Assembly: GCA_944321295.1 (NCBI GenBank)
Contig: CALUKU010000005.1
Span: 1 to 64,000, forward strand
Direction of reading: 5' to 3'
Length of the DNA: 64,000 bases
From: an uncultured Prevotella sp.
GTDB taxonomy: Bacteria > Bacteroidota > Bacteroidia > Bacteroidales > Bacteroidaceae
In this document: one piece after another, positions 26,718 through 35,807 of the stretch
Layout: each line of letters begins with the position of its first letter
Numbering within the stretch: position 1 is the stretch's first letter
Made by a program: the position numbers and the translations under genes
The notes under the pieces: generated by a model
The model's input: only the letters and a program-made list of their open reading frames with translations
What the model was told of the DNA's origin: nothing
Database searches by the model: none

Positions 26718-26725
26718 TACTTTTG
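26718..26725 (+). promoter_or_regulatory. -7 box for tex
   Basis: TACTTTTG, 23 nt before the ATG; a TTTA at 26693-26696 stands at the expected -33 distance (21 nt). Confidence 0.6.
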
Positions 26726-26748
26726 CACGCAAAAAACATTATTTCACG

Positions 26749-28881
26749 ATGAACATACATGCCGAAAGAATATCCAAGGCGCTGAATTTGCCTTTGCGCG
26801 GCGTCGACAACACGCTGCAGCTGCTCTCAGAGGGCTGCACGATACCCTTTATCAGCCGCTACCGCAAGGAGCGGACAGGCGGTTTCGACGAGGTGCAGAT
26901 AGCCAAGGTGGGCGAGATGAACGACCGTCTGGCCGACATATCCAAGCGTAAGGAAACGATAATTAAGACCATCACGGAGCAAGGCAAGCTGACGCCGGAC
27001 CTTCAGAGGCGCATAGAAGACTGCTGGGACCTGACCGCGCTTGAGGACATCTACCTGCCTTATAAGCCTAAGCGGCGCACAAGGGCGCAGGCGGCGCGCG
27101 AGCTTGGGCTTGAGCCTTTGGCCTCGATGATAATGCTGCAGCGTGAAACCGACCCCGAGGCTGTGGCCCGCCGCTATGTTGGCGGCGGCGTGAAGAACGT
27201 AGAGGATGCCATAAAGGGAGCGCAGGACATCATCGCCGAAACGGTGAGCGAGGACGGACGTTCGCGACAGACGGTGCGCTCGGCCTTCAGCCGCGGAGCC
27301 GTAGTAACGTCAAAGGTGGTGAAAGGTAAGGCCGCCGAACCTGATGCGGCCAAGTATTCTGACTATTTCGACTACAGCGAGCCTCTGCGCCGGTGTCCGT
27401 CGCACCGCCTCTTGGCCATGCGCCGCGGCGAGGCGGACGGCGTGTTGAGGGTGACGATAGCCCCTGCGGACGACGATGAAAGCGTAAGCAGGCTTAAGTC
27501 GCGTTACGTCAGGGGAGCGGCACGCTGCTCGGCACTGGTGGCCGAGGCCGTGACCGACGCCTACAAGCGCCTGCTGAAGCCGGCGGTTGAGGCCGAGTTT
27601 GCCGCCGCTGCCAAGGAACGGGCCGACGAAGAGGCGATAAGCGTGTTCGCGTCGAACCTGCGCCAGCTGCTGCTCGCGGCGCCGCTCGGGCCTAAGCGCG
27701 TGATGGGTGTGGACCCGGGCTTCCGCACGGGGTGCAAGGTGGTGTGCCTTGACGCGCAGGGCAACCTCCTGCATCATGAGGCCATATTCCCACATCCGCC
27801 GCGCAACATGCGTGACGAAGCGGCCCGCAGGACGGTTGACATGGCCGTGAAGTATGGCGTAGAGGCCATCGCCATAGGCAACGGCACGGCCGGACGCGAA
27901 ACCGAAGCCTTCGTGCGCGGGCTCGACTTCGGCCGACCGGTGCAGGTGTTCGTCGTCAGCGAAGACGGAGCCTCGGTCTATTCGGCTTCTCAGGCGGCGC
28001 GCGACGAGTTTCCCGACGAGGACGTCACCGTGCGCGGGGCCGTCAGCATAGCGCGTCGTCTTGTTGATCCGCTGGCCGAACTTGTAAAGATTGACCCTAA
28101 GAGCATTGGCGTAGGGCAATACCAGCACGATGTAGACCAGGCGAAACTGAAGCGCAGTCTTGACCTCGTCGTAGAGAGTTGTGTCAACTCCGTGGGCGTA
28201 AACCTCAACACGGCCAGTGCCCGCCTGCTGTCATATGTCGGCGGGCTCGGGCCTGCCTTGGCGCGCAACATCGTCGACTATCGCTCTGTTCACGGCGCGT
28301 TCACCAGCCGGAGGCAGCTGCTGAAGGTGCAGCGCCTCGGTCCGGCGGCCTACGAGCAGTGCGCGGGCTTCCTGCGCATACCCGGAGCCGACAATCCGCT
28401 CGACAACACGGCGGTGCACCCCGAGAGTTACGGCATAGTGGAGCGGATGGCCGCCGATTGCGGATGCACGGTTGAAAGCCTGATAGCCGACAAACGAAAG
28501 CGCGAAGGCATAGACCTGCGTAAGTATGTAACCGACAAGGCCGGCATGCCCACGCTAACCGACATCATGCACGAACTTGACAAACCCGGGCGCGACCCGC
28601 GCGGACAGGCCGAGGCCTTCGCCTTCGCCGAAGGCGTCAGCACGATAGCCGACCTGCACGAAGGCATGCTGCTGCCGGGCATTGTCACCAACGTGACAAA
28701 CTTCGGAGCGTTCGTCGATATCGGCGTACATCAGGACGGACTCGTGCACATTTCGCAGTTGGCCGACGGCTACGTGGCCGACCCTACGCAGGTTGTCCGC
28801 CTCCACCAGCATGTCCGTGTGCGCGTGACAGGCGTAGACCTTGCGCGCAACCGCATATCCCTTTCGATGAAAGGTGTGTAA
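26749..28881 (+). CDS. tex: Tex-family RNA-binding protein
   Basis: Tex is a cytosolic nucleic-acid-binding protein linked to transcription and stress. The 710-residue chain shows the N-terminal helical Tex domain (FISRYRKERTGGFDE near 35-50), a YqgF/RNase H-like domain beginning VMGVDPGFRTGCKVV (about 318), helix-hairpin-helix repeats (SVGVNLNTASARLLSYVGGLGPALA, starting near 480) and a C-terminal S1 domain (about 641-709, GIVTNVTNFGAFVDIG). Architecture and length are standard. A 22-nt-repeat hairpin follows the stop. Confidence 0.96.
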   Translation: MNIHAERISKALNLPLRGVDNTLQLLSEGCTIPFISRYRKERTGGFDEVQIAKVGEMNDRLADISKRKETIIKTITEQGKLTPDLQRRIEDCWDLTALEDIYLPYKPKRRTRAQAARELGLEPLASMIMLQRETDPEAVARRYVGGGVKNVEDAIKGAQDIIAETVSEDGRSRQTVRSAFSRGAVVTSKVVKGKAAEPDAAKYSDYFDYSEPLRRCPSHRLLAMRRGEADGVLRVTIAPADDDESVSRLKSRYVRGAARCSALVAEAVTDAYKRLLKPAVEAEFAAAAKERADEEAISVFASNLRQLLLAAPLGPKRVMGVDPGFRTGCKVVCLDAQGNLLHHEAIFPHPPRNMRDEAARRTVDMAVKYGVEAIAIGNGTAGRETEAFVRGLDFGRPVQVFVVSEDGASVYSASQAARDEFPDEDVTVRGAVSIARRLVDPLAELVKIDPKSIGVGQYQHDVDQAKLKRSLDLVVESCVNSVGVNLNTASARLLSYVGGLGPALARNIVDYRSVHGAFTSRRQLLKVQRLGPAAYEQCAGFLRIPGADNPLDNTAVHPESYGIVERMAADCGCTVESLIADKRKREGIDLRKYVTDKAGMPTLTDIMHELDKPGRDPRGQAEAFAFAEGVSTIADLHEGMLLPGIVTNVTNFGAFVDIGVHQDGLVHISQLADGYVADPTQVVRLHQHVRVRVTGVDLARNRISLSMKGV

Positions 28882-28913
28882 TGTCGTAAATCAATACACG
28901 GCCTTTTATCATC

Positions 28914-28974
28914 CAAAAGCTTACCTTTCACGCTGTAAAAGCTTACCTTTTGCGACGTGAAAGGTAAGCTTTTG
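28914..28974 (+). terminator. Hairpin formed by 22-nt repeats after tex
   Basis: CAAAAGCTTACCTTTCACG (28914-28932) and its exact complement (28956-28974) form a 19-bp stem 33 nt after the tex stop. The T run is short (TTTTG), so function as a terminator is likely but not certain. Confidence 0.6.
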
Positions 28975-28981
28975 TAATATG
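28916..28981. repeat. 22-nt hairpin repeat array, three units
   Basis: Units start at 28916, 28938 and 28960. The first two carry AAAGCTTACCTTT and the third carries its reverse complement AAAGGTAAGCTTT, so the units pair with each other rather than each with itself. Confidence 0.8.
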
Positions 28982-29063
28982 CTGAATGTCAGATGGTTGC
29001 AAGCCTGTCGAGAAGCGGTGTTATAATAACGTGAGTTTGGAATAAGGAAGGCACTCTCTTATA

Positions 29064-29240
29064 TGGACATAAACACCCTCTTCCAAGTGAGGCGCTTGCA
29101 TTTCACGTCCTCCCGGACTTGATCCGGGATCCAGTCGTAGCCAATAGCGTTGGCGGCATGAGGGTGTTTACAACTGGATCCCGTGTCAAGCACGGGATGA
29201 CTACTACCGACTGCTTGGATTGGAGGAGGGTGTTTTTATT
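29064..29240. repeat. Palindromic ~177-bp intergenic element (CCCGGACTTGATCCGGG type)
   Basis: The left end ATAAACACCCTCTTCCAAG is mirrored at the right end (GGAGGAGGGTGTTTTTAT). Inside are CTCCCGGACTTGATCCGGGA and a diverged partner GGATCCCGTGTCAAGCACGG. A better-preserved copy is at 38144-38310 and a lone left end at 31674. There is no ORF inside, so it may be a MITE. Confidence 0.75.
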
Positions 29241-29378
29241 AATATTGTCATAAACTTACCTACTTGGGTTGTTTACATCATATTCGGACACACGTGTAAC
29301 TAATGAATAGTGTTATGCTGCCCGTCGGAGGTTTTAAGTGTACAAAAAAGACATTTATCTGTCAATTTTTATGGATAT
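29241..29378. other. Gene-free spacer
   Basis: AT-rich sequence with no gene, terminator or repeat that I can support. Confidence 0.5.
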
Positions 29379-29411
29379 ATTGAGTATTTCACATTTTTTA
29401 TATTACCTTTG
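29379..29411 (+). promoter_or_regulatory. Promoter of glycosyltransferase gene
   Basis: ATTG (29379-29382), 21-nt spacer, TACCTTTG (29404-29411). Leader about 120 nt to ATG 29537. Confidence 0.6.
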
Positions 29412-29536
29412 TAAAAAGATAGTAGCCGTCATCGTAACGGCACACTGGCCGCATGGGCCGCAACGTGTCGGGCGGGCGCTGTCATAGTTACATATTCTTG
29501 CATTTAAAAATTAGTAAAACGAACGTGAATACGAAC

Positions 29537-30322
29537 ATGCAAAAGCAGGAGGTCGTCGTGTCGATGACTTCGTTTCCGGCAGCGATACCGTATGCCGTAA
29601 AGGCCGTAGGGTATATACTGCGAGGCTCGGTGTTGCCTGATAAGATTGTGTTGTATCTCACATTTTCGCAATTCGGCGACGGCGGAATTCCGCAGGAGCT
29701 TCAGCAGATGGCCGCCGACAATCCTATATTCGAGATACGCAACTATGACAGGGACATCCGCTCGTACCGTAAACTGATACCGGCGTTGCGCGATTTTCCC
29801 GACGCCGTCATTGTGACCGTTGACGACGACGTGGCTTACCATAAGAACATGCTGCGCGACTTGCTGAGATTGCATGAGCAGATGCCTGACGCCGTGCTGG
29901 CCCACAGGGCCAAGCTGATGAAGCCGGGCCTGCCTTACCGCAAATGGAGCAAGTACAGATGGTACAGCTTTTTGGGAAAGAAAATACATCGTGATTACAG
30001 GAGCATACAGACGGGCGTGGGCGGAGTGCTGTATCCGCCGCACTCGCTGAAGGCTGACATGCTTGACGTCGAGATGTTCACCAAGTTGGCCCCGACTACT
30101 GACGACATCTGGTTTTGGGCGGCTGCGGTGGCTAACGGAACATACGTTGTGCCCGTGCCGTTCGGCCACAACAAGCCACGCGGACTTGGTAAGCCCCGCT
30201 CGCTGTCGCTGAAGACGGGCAACTTCAAGACCGGTATCGACCGCAACGCCGCCGCGCTGAAGGCTATCGTCGAGAATTATCCTGCCATAGGCGAACGTAT
30301 AGGTTATCACCCGAACAAGTGA
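29537..30322 (+). CDS. GT-A-type glycosyltransferase
   Basis: The 261-residue protein opens with VVVSMTSFPAAIPYAV and carries VIVTVDDDVAYH near residue 97, a metal-binding DxD-like acidic triplet typical of GT-A sugar transferases. IQTGVGGVLYPPHSL and TTDDIWFWAAAVANG further on resemble acceptor-site motifs of capsule and LPS transferases. The donor and acceptor are unknown. ATG 29537 was chosen because the upstream in-frame ATG lies in leader sequence with no family match. It starts a run of five surface-glycan genes on both strands and has no signal peptide or membrane helix. Confidence 0.82.
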   Translation: MQKQEVVVSMTSFPAAIPYAVKAVGYILRGSVLPDKIVLYLTFSQFGDGGIPQELQQMAADNPIFEIRNYDRDIRSYRKLIPALRDFPDAVIVTVDDDVAYHKNMLRDLLRLHEQMPDAVLAHRAKLMKPGLPYRKWSKYRWYSFLGKKIHRDYRSIQTGVGGVLYPPHSLKADMLDVEMFTKLAPTTDDIWFWAAAVANGTYVVPVPFGHNKPRGLGKPRSLSLKTGNFKTGIDRNAAALKAIVENYPAIGERIGYHPNK

Positions 30323-30461
30323 AGCGCGGTGAGGCGGAACTGACAGGCAGGGGATGATAATTTCACATGTATCATTTTCTGTAACAATATTTTATGTGTT
30401 TTAGGCTTTATGTCATATGCTTTAAGATTCAAGTTATTGTAGATTGTGAATTAAAGAAGTC

Positions 30462-31607
30462 ATGGAAAACAGAAAGAAAGTCATTGGCTACGTATCTGAA
30501 AAGAACCCGTTTACCGACCGCAAGGCGTGGAGCGGCACCATATTCAAAATAAGGGAAGGTATAGAAAATGCCGGATATGAAGTGAAGTGGATATGCTCGC
30601 ACCCTAACGGCGTGGCGAAATTCTTATGCAGATGCATTTCAAAACTGCTGTATAGGCACATCAAGATAAATTATAGCCTGCTTTACTGCCGGCTCAGTGC
30701 GTTCAGCATAAACAAGGACGATTATAAGGGTTGCGACTATCTTTTCATTCCCTGCAATGGTGGTTTGCTGCCTTATTTGCCCAAGGATTTGCCAAAGATA
30801 TACTACACGGACACGACGCATCCCCTCATGGTGGGATATTATTGGAAGAAGAACTTGTCGCGCAGGACGATAAGGCACGGTGAGGAGTGTGAAAGGGCCG
30901 GTGTCAACTGCGCTGCGCTCAACCTGCGCTCGTCACGTTGGGCGGCTGACTCTGTTGTTAACGATTACGGCTGCGACCCTAAGAAGACTTATGTTATAAA
31001 GTTCGGAGCTAACATTGACGACCACGACCTCGTGCCTAACACATTAAAATATGTTAGCGGCGAAACCGTAAACATTCTTTTCTCGGGCGTTGAGTGGAAG
31101 CGCAAGGGAGGCGACATTGCCGTAGAAACCGTTCGCCTGCTTAATGAACAAGGCGTAAAGGCACAATTGGTGATAGCCGGAATAAGAACGTTGCCGCAGC
31201 AGTATGAAGGTCTGCCGTACATAAACCACGTGGGTTTTCTTAATAAGAATAACCCTGAACAATATCGGCGTTATGTCAAGCTGTGGCAAGAGGCCAACCT
31301 CTTCCTGCTGCCTACGCAGGCCGAATGTGCCGGTATAGTCTATTGCGAGGCTTCGGCCTACGGCGTGCCTATTTTCACTTATGACACAGGTGGAATAGGT
31401 GATTACGTCGTCGACGGGGTGAACGGCTACAAACTGCCGCCTACGGCAACTGCCGCCGACTTCGCAGCATGCATTAAACGCAATCTCGACACTTCATCTT
31501 TGCAGGCTCTGCATGAAGGCTGCCTTAGTCTGTATAAAGACAAACTCAGCTGGTCGGCGTGGAGTCGCAGATTCAGGGAGATAATGGAAGAAAACGGGAT
31601 GGGATGA
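30462..31607 (+). CDS. GT4-like (GT-B) glycosyltransferase
   Basis: The 381-residue protein shows the GT-B C-terminal signature: ILFSGVEWKRKGGDIAVE (about 205-222), VGFLNKNN, and the donor-site ECAGIVYCEASAYGVPIFTYDTGGIGDYV (about 287-315) with the Glu-x7-Glu pattern of GT4. The N-terminal domain has YYTDTTHP in place of the usual acceptor loop. It would add a sugar to a surface glycan in the cytoplasm. It lies 139 nt after the GT-A gene and has no clear promoter of its own. AT content is a little higher than in the core genes. Confidence 0.87.
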   Translation: MENRKKVIGYVSEKNPFTDRKAWSGTIFKIREGIENAGYEVKWICSHPNGVAKFLCRCISKLLYRHIKINYSLLYCRLSAFSINKDDYKGCDYLFIPCNGGLLPYLPKDLPKIYYTDTTHPLMVGYYWKKNLSRRTIRHGEECERAGVNCAALNLRSSRWAADSVVNDYGCDPKKTYVIKFGANIDDHDLVPNTLKYVSGETVNILFSGVEWKRKGGDIAVETVRLLNEQGVKAQLVIAGIRTLPQQYEGLPYINHVGFLNKNNPEQYRRYVKLWQEANLFLLPTQAECAGIVYCEASAYGVPIFTYDTGGIGDYVVDGVNGYKLPPTATAADFAACIKRNLDTSSLQALHEGCLSLYKDKLSWSAWSRRFREIMEENGMG

Positions 31608-31673
31608 CACAGGGAGCGTAAAATCTGTGGAAATATCCATGCCTTCGATATAATGAAGGCACCGTTTCATGTG

Positions 31674-31712
31674 AATATAAACACCCTCTTTCAAGTGAGG
31701 CTCGTATAAATT
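31674..31712. repeat. Solo left end of the CCCGGACTTGATCCGGG element
   Basis: ATAAACACCCTCTTTCAAG followed by TGAGGCTCG matches the left ends at 29070 and 38150, but the rest of the element is missing. Confidence 0.65.
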
Positions 31713-31714
31713 GT

Positions 31715-31882
31715 CGTGAGTTCTGTATAAGGGCTACATCAAAGTAGGGACATAATTTATTATGTCCGCACGTTTCGTAGAAACGTATTTCATTTGAATT
31801 GGCTATTTATAGCTCCTTCAGAGCGTGCAGACAGAATAAATTATGTCCCTACGGGATGTGTAGCCCTTATGCCGAACTCACG
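31715..31882. repeat. 168-bp MITE-like inverted repeat, copy 1
   Basis: Outer ends CGTGAGTTC (31715) and GAACTCACG (31874) enclose ATAAGGGCTACA arms and then a 29-nt inner arm beginning GTAGGGACATAATTTATT with two mismatches to its partner. A further ACGTTTC/GAAACGT hairpin is inside. The second copy, at 51094-51261, has exactly the same length. No coding capacity. Confidence 0.82.
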
Positions 31883-31892
31883 TGTTCTTAGT

Positions 31893-32768
31893 TTATTTTT
31901 CTTCGATATCATTCAAGTCGTACATGTCGAAGTAACTTAAATCACGCAGGGTGTTAATGCGTGCGCGGCCGCGGGCACGCTTTGAAAGAAACTCCTCATA
32001 TGATTTTACGGCGTAATGGTTTATCCGGATTACGTCCTGCTGGGGCTTGCGGTCGCGGAACCCTTTCTTTAATGGCATACCGTGCGAGTCGGCCGAGCGC
32101 CCTGACAGGCGGGCTGCCTCGTGGCAACCTGTCATCGTGCAGACACGTCGCGGGTCGGCAATGCTCTTGACATGCGTGTTAAGACGATGTTCGGGAAGGG
32201 AGTGCCGCTTAAACCTTTCCATCACGTCGCCCGGTTCTTTTGTCTTTGCTCCTCCGCTGCCGTAAACCAGCCAGTTGATTTCAACGGCGGAGAATTTCTC
32301 CATTCTGCGCAGAAAGTCCGGTATGTTCTTGTCTTTTATCGGCACGATGAATTCGTCGAGGTCGATTACCGCAATCCAGCGTGCTTCAAGCCTGTGGCGC
32401 TCGAAGCAGTCGTCGTATGCCGGAAGCTGCTGCTTCTGCCCCGGCCAATAGCGATATTCAACCAAGCCTGACTGTATGTATGGCGCAAGCACTTCTTTCG
32501 TGCAATCGGTGCTTTCGTTGTCGTAGATGTAGAATTTCTCCACGCCTTGCTTGTGGTGCCAGTCTATCCATTCCTTAAAGTACGGCCCCTCGTTCTTTGC
32601 TATGGCGCATACCGTCAAGTAATACTTCGGCTGCGTGTGGTCGTGCTTTAGCTTGTATTTCAGTTTGACGGCGTTGAAGAAACCATAGCGCAGCAGGCCG
32701 CGCCAGCGGTTGCGCGCCATCTTATTGGGAATAACTCCTGCTATGATTTCAGCATAGACTTTTTTCAT
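31893..32768 (-). CDS. GT92-family glycosyltransferase
   Basis: The protein contains LTVCAIAKNEGPYFKEWIDWHHKQGVEKFYIYDNESTD (starting about residue 50) and the DxD motif VIDLDEFI (about 133), then HYAVKSYEEFLSKRARG near the end. These are GT92 (formerly DUF23) features. It would transfer a hexose to a surface glycan or glycolipid. It is the last gene of a minus-strand run (acyltransferase, Stealth, GT92), 99 nt after the Stealth gene. It converges with the GT4 gene, with the 168-bp element between. Confidence 0.88.
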   Translation of the reverse strand: MKKVYAEIIAGVIPNKMARNRWRGLLRYGFFNAVKLKYKLKHDHTQPKYYLTVCAIAKNEGPYFKEWIDWHHKQGVEKFYIYDNESTDCTKEVLAPYIQSGLVEYRYWPGQKQQLPAYDDCFERHRLEARWIAVIDLDEFIVPIKDKNIPDFLRRMEKFSAVEINWLVYGSGGAKTKEPGDVMERFKRHSLPEHRLNTHVKSIADPRRVCTMTGCHEAARLSGRSADSHGMPLKKGFRDRKPQQDVIRINHYAVKSYEEFLSKRARGRARINTLRDLSYFDMYDLNDIEEK

Positions 32769-32867
32769 CGTTCTCGGATTATGCTTTTTTACGGTTTTGT
32801 GGCTTCGGTTTTTGTGTTAACGGCAATACCTCATAACCCCAAAACCGCGGGACCCAATAACCTTATA

Positions 32868-33860
32868 TTATATTTCGAAACTTGATTTTTCGGGCAGTAT
32901 GTGCTCGAACGCGTTCTTTATGTTCTCCATCACTTGGTCATAGTTGCGTATGTGCACGTTGTCGTTCAGGCAAATCAGTTTGTACGACTGGTTATAGATA
33001 GCCCTTACGGCCTGTTTGGGGCGAACCATCAGCGGAAACATCTTCGTGTCGCTGTAAGTGTTGTACGGTTCGAAGTTTCCTCGGCATATTTGCCATGTGC
33101 GGAAAAGCTCGGGCGTATAGTCGGTTAATGCGCGGAACCTGTTGGCTGATGTTTCCGTCAGTTCTTTCTCGGCGACGTTCCACACTTCTTCGAAAGTCTT
33201 TTTCAGATAAGGCTGGGCGTTGTGAGGCGTCCTCAGGGTGATGAACTTTCCGTAAGGTTTCAGTATGTAGTTCCAGCGTGCTCTTGAGCCGTAGCTCTTG
33301 TCGAACCATTTGTCATGGTAACGCGCCATTACCTCTTTCTTATCAAAATGACGATTGATTATTTTCAGGTTGTTTTTTATTCGCTTATACCATTGCGACC
33401 AAGAGGGATTATATAAGAAGGTGGCAATGTCGCAAGGCAGTCCGTTTTTGAAGAAACGTTCAGTGCCGATGTTGTTTATTATGTAAAAGTCGTCGTTGAA
33501 ATAAACGAAATGTTCCGCCAAGTCGGGTATTCTGTGCAGGTAACGTTCGATAACCACCGAGTTGTATGTGGGCAGGAACTGTTCTGGGATGTAATCCTTA
33601 TGGATTACAAGATTAATCTTAGGGTTGTTTTCGTCGAGCCATTCGGGCTTCTGTCCGCTGGTGACGAAATGTATCTTGCGCACCCACGGAGCAAACTTCT
33701 CCACCCCGCGGAACCAGTATTTCAAGAAACCGTAATCGCGAAAGCGGGCTTCGGATACTCCGTTCTTCGTATTCTCTTTGTTGCCGGAATATTTCGCGAA
33801 ATCCGACTGCCACTTCGGGTCGTTCATGTCAACCCATGTGATTACAAAGTCAATGTCCAT
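32868..33860 (-). CDS. Stealth-family sugar-1-phosphate transferase
   Basis: Stealth proteins move hexose-1-phosphate to a growing capsule, teichoic-like or phosphoglycan chain. Conserved region 1 is the N-terminal IDFVITWVDMNDPKW. Region 2 spans about 40-145, with RDYGFLKYWFRGVEKFAPWVRKI, LPTYNSVVIE and EHFVYFNDDFYI. Region 3 (YGSRARWNYIL, HNAQPYLKK) and region 4 (CLNDN near 302) follow. The length of 330 residues is usual. The product suggests phosphodiester-linked sugars in this organism's surface glycan. It lies 47 nt after the acyltransferase gene. Confidence 0.92.
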   Translation of the reverse strand: MDIDFVITWVDMNDPKWQSDFAKYSGNKENTKNGVSEARFRDYGFLKYWFRGVEKFAPWVRKIHFVTSGQKPEWLDENNPKINLVIHKDYIPEQFLPTYNSVVIERYLHRIPDLAEHFVYFNDDFYIINNIGTERFFKNGLPCDIATFLYNPSWSQWYKRIKNNLKIINRHFDKKEVMARYHDKWFDKSYGSRARWNYILKPYGKFITLRTPHNAQPYLKKTFEEVWNVAEKELTETSANRFRALTDYTPELFRTWQICRGNFEPYNTYSDTKMFPLMVRPKQAVRAIYNQSYKLICLNDNVHIRNYDQVMENIKNAFEHILPEKSSFEI

Positions 33861-33907
33861 ATCGTGAGAGTTTCTTAGGTGTTATTTATTCGCCTTTTCC
33901 GTTGTAT

Positions 33908-34786
33908 TCATGCTTCCAGTTTTTCGGCATGTTTAAAACGGTTGTGTGTCCACAAGTATAATTCGGGATGAAGTATGATTGATTGTTCCAGATGTTTGAA
34001 GTAGAGGGCGGTCAGTTCGAAATCCGGTAAAGACTCCGGTTCGTCGTGTAGTTTTACGAATTCTGCCTCATAATATCCTCTCTTTATTCTCTTTACGTCA
34101 AGGTAAAATGCCCCGAACTGATAATGTTTCGTTATTTTTTCAGTGCCGGTCAGCACAGGTGTCTTATGGTTAAGGAACGGCAGGAAATGCCGCGACTCCT
34201 TCCATTTTGGCGACTGGTCGGCTATGAATCCTATCACGCAGACTTTGTGGTTGTTAGCAAGTTCTGTGGCGTAGCGTGCCGTCTTGTGCATTTCAACGCT
34301 GATTGCACCCATGCGTTCACGAATGTGCAGCATGAGCCTGTCCATGTTCTTGTTGCGGAGCTTGTGGTAAATCTGTGCTCCTATCGTGCCTTTTTCGAGC
34401 CAGAGTGGCATTGACGACACCCATTCCCAATTGCCGTAATGTCCTAAATAGACGGAAACAGACTTCCCTTGCCTTAGCATGGCGTTAACCTCTTCAACGT
34501 TCTTGAACTTCATCCGCCGCCTTATTTCGTCTTGGGACATGAAAGCCAGCTTGCAGCTTTCAAGAATCGTGTCGGCGAAAAAGTGGTAGAAGTCTTTCTC
34601 TATCCGCTTTATTTCGTTCAAATTCTTATTCGGGAATGACTCGGTAAGGTTTTTCCGCGTGATTTTACGGCGATACTTGATTAAATAATAAAGCACGTAA
34701 AACAAGCCGTCCGACACGATGTACAGCACACGGAAAGGGATGTATGACAGCAGTTTCAGTAAAAAACGAAGCAAATGATAAATCAT
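33908..34786 (-). CDS. LpxL/HtrB-like lipid A acyltransferase
   Basis: A 292-residue membrane-bound acyltransferase with an N-terminal hydrophobic segment (about 5-35) and the active-site motif YLGHYGNWEW (His about 114, in an HxxxxE arrangement). IGFIADQSPKW and FFLP-like HFLPFLNHKTPVLTG downstream match the Lpx/HtrB family. It would attach a secondary acyl chain to lipid A. It is first in a minus-strand operon with the Stealth and GT92 genes, which suggests the glycan in question is lipid-A-linked. Confidence 0.92.
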   Translation of the reverse strand: MIYHLLRFLLKLLSYIPFRVLYIVSDGLFYVLYYLIKYRRKITRKNLTESFPNKNLNEIKRIEKDFYHFFADTILESCKLAFMSQDEIRRRMKFKNVEEVNAMLRQGKSVSVYLGHYGNWEWVSSMPLWLEKGTIGAQIYHKLRNKNMDRLMLHIRERMGAISVEMHKTARYATELANNHKVCVIGFIADQSPKWKESRHFLPFLNHKTPVLTGTEKITKHYQFGAFYLDVKRIKRGYYEAEFVKLHDEPESLPDFELTALYFKHLEQSIILHPELYLWTHNRFKHAEKLEA

Positions 34787-34918
34787 AATTCTTTGTTTGC
34801 TTTTTCTTTTCGAGAGTTCCCTTTTCAGCTGACACCCTCGCCATGGCGGACGTATCTGGAATAAATGGTTATGCGTTCCGGCTGTTCGGCCGGGCTTTTC
34901 CCGATGTTAAGTCCGTTG

Positions 34919-34950
34919 CAAAAGTATGAAATATTTGTCAGTAATACAAG
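34919..34950 (-). promoter_or_regulatory. Promoter of acyltransferase-Stealth-GT92 operon
   Basis: Minus-strand TACTTTTG (34919-34926) with CTTG (34947-34950) 20 nt upstream; leader about 125 nt. Confidence 0.6.
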
Positions 34951-35033
34951 TTTTGTCAGCCATTTTGTGTCAAGAATGTTGGTGTTTGCCGCTATTTGTG
35001 CCGTAAAAACACATGCTTAAAGATATATTTTCG

Positions 35034-35041
35034 TACTTTTG
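35034..35041 (+). promoter_or_regulatory. -7 box of truA
   Basis: TACTTTTG, 25 nt before the chosen ATG; no -33 TTTG. It excludes the longer start at 35013. Confidence 0.55.
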
Positions 35042-35066
35042 CACAGGAATTTTTAGCATGCCTACG

Positions 35067-35807
35067 ATGCAGAGATATTTTCTTTATTTCAGATATGACG
35101 GTACGGCCTACCACGGATGGCAGGTGCAGCCCAATTCGCTTACGGTGCAGCAGGTGCTTCAGGACGCCTTGTCGACGCTGTTGCGTGACGACGTGGCCGT
35201 GACGGGCGCGGGGCGGACTGATACCGGAGTGCATGCGCGCATGATGGTAGCGCATTTCGACTTCGACGGCGAACTTGACTGTGCGCAGCTTGTATATAAG
35301 CTCAACAGGCTGTTGCCGAGGGACATTTCGGCATATAAGGCCGTGCCCGTAGACGGCGGCATGCACGCAAGGTTCAGCGCAGTGTCGAGGACATATCATT
35401 ATTATGTCCATTTGCGTAAGGACCCCTTCCTCAGGATGTATTCGTGCGAGATGTTTTACAATCTTGATTTCGACAAGATGAACGAGGCTGCTTCGCTTTT
35501 GCTCGGCTATGACGATTTTGCCGCTTTCTGTAAAAGCAACTCTGACGTCAAGACCACCTTGTGCCGTGTAACGGAAGCCCGTTGGGTTAAGGACGGCGAT
35601 TACAGCTGGCATTTCGTCATCACGGCCAACCGCTTCTTGCGTAATATGGTGCGTGCCGTGGTGGGTACGCTCATCGACGTAGGCCGCGGCCGCGTAGATG
35701 TAGACGGGTTCCGGCGTATCGTAGAGGGTGGCAGCCGCTCGGGAGCGGGCGAGAGCATGCCTGCCAACGCCTTGTTTCTTGAGAATATAGAGTACGACGG
35801 CATTTAG
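35067..35807 (+). CDS. truA: tRNA pseudouridine synthase A
   Basis: TruA converts U38-U40 of tRNA anticodon arms to pseudouridine. The catalytic aspartate is D52 in GAGRTDTGVHA (47-57), with YFRYDGTAYHGWQ at 7-19 and RFLRNMVRAVVGTLIDVGRG near 192. ATG 35067 gives the usual MQRYF start; ATG 35058 is also possible, but the 35013 start overlaps the -7 box. The 246 residues are normal for the family. It is divergent from the acyltransferase operon. Confidence 0.95.
   Translation: MQRYFLYFRYDGTAYHGWQVQPNSLTVQQVLQDALSTLLRDDVAVTGAGRTDTGVHARMMVAHFDFDGELDCAQLVYKLNRLLPRDISAYKAVPVDGGMHARFSAVSRTYHYYVHLRKDPFLRMYSCEMFYNLDFDKMNEAASLLLGYDDFAAFCKSNSDVKTTLCRVTEARWVKDGDYSWHFVITANRFLRNMVRAVVGTLIDVGRGRVDVDGFRRIVEGGSRSGAGESMPANALFLENIEYDGI

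Noticed and set aside
27310-28128. 272-codon open frame on the minus strand
   Set aside because: Antisense to tex; His/Arg/Val-rich composition typical of a GC-rich shadow frame.
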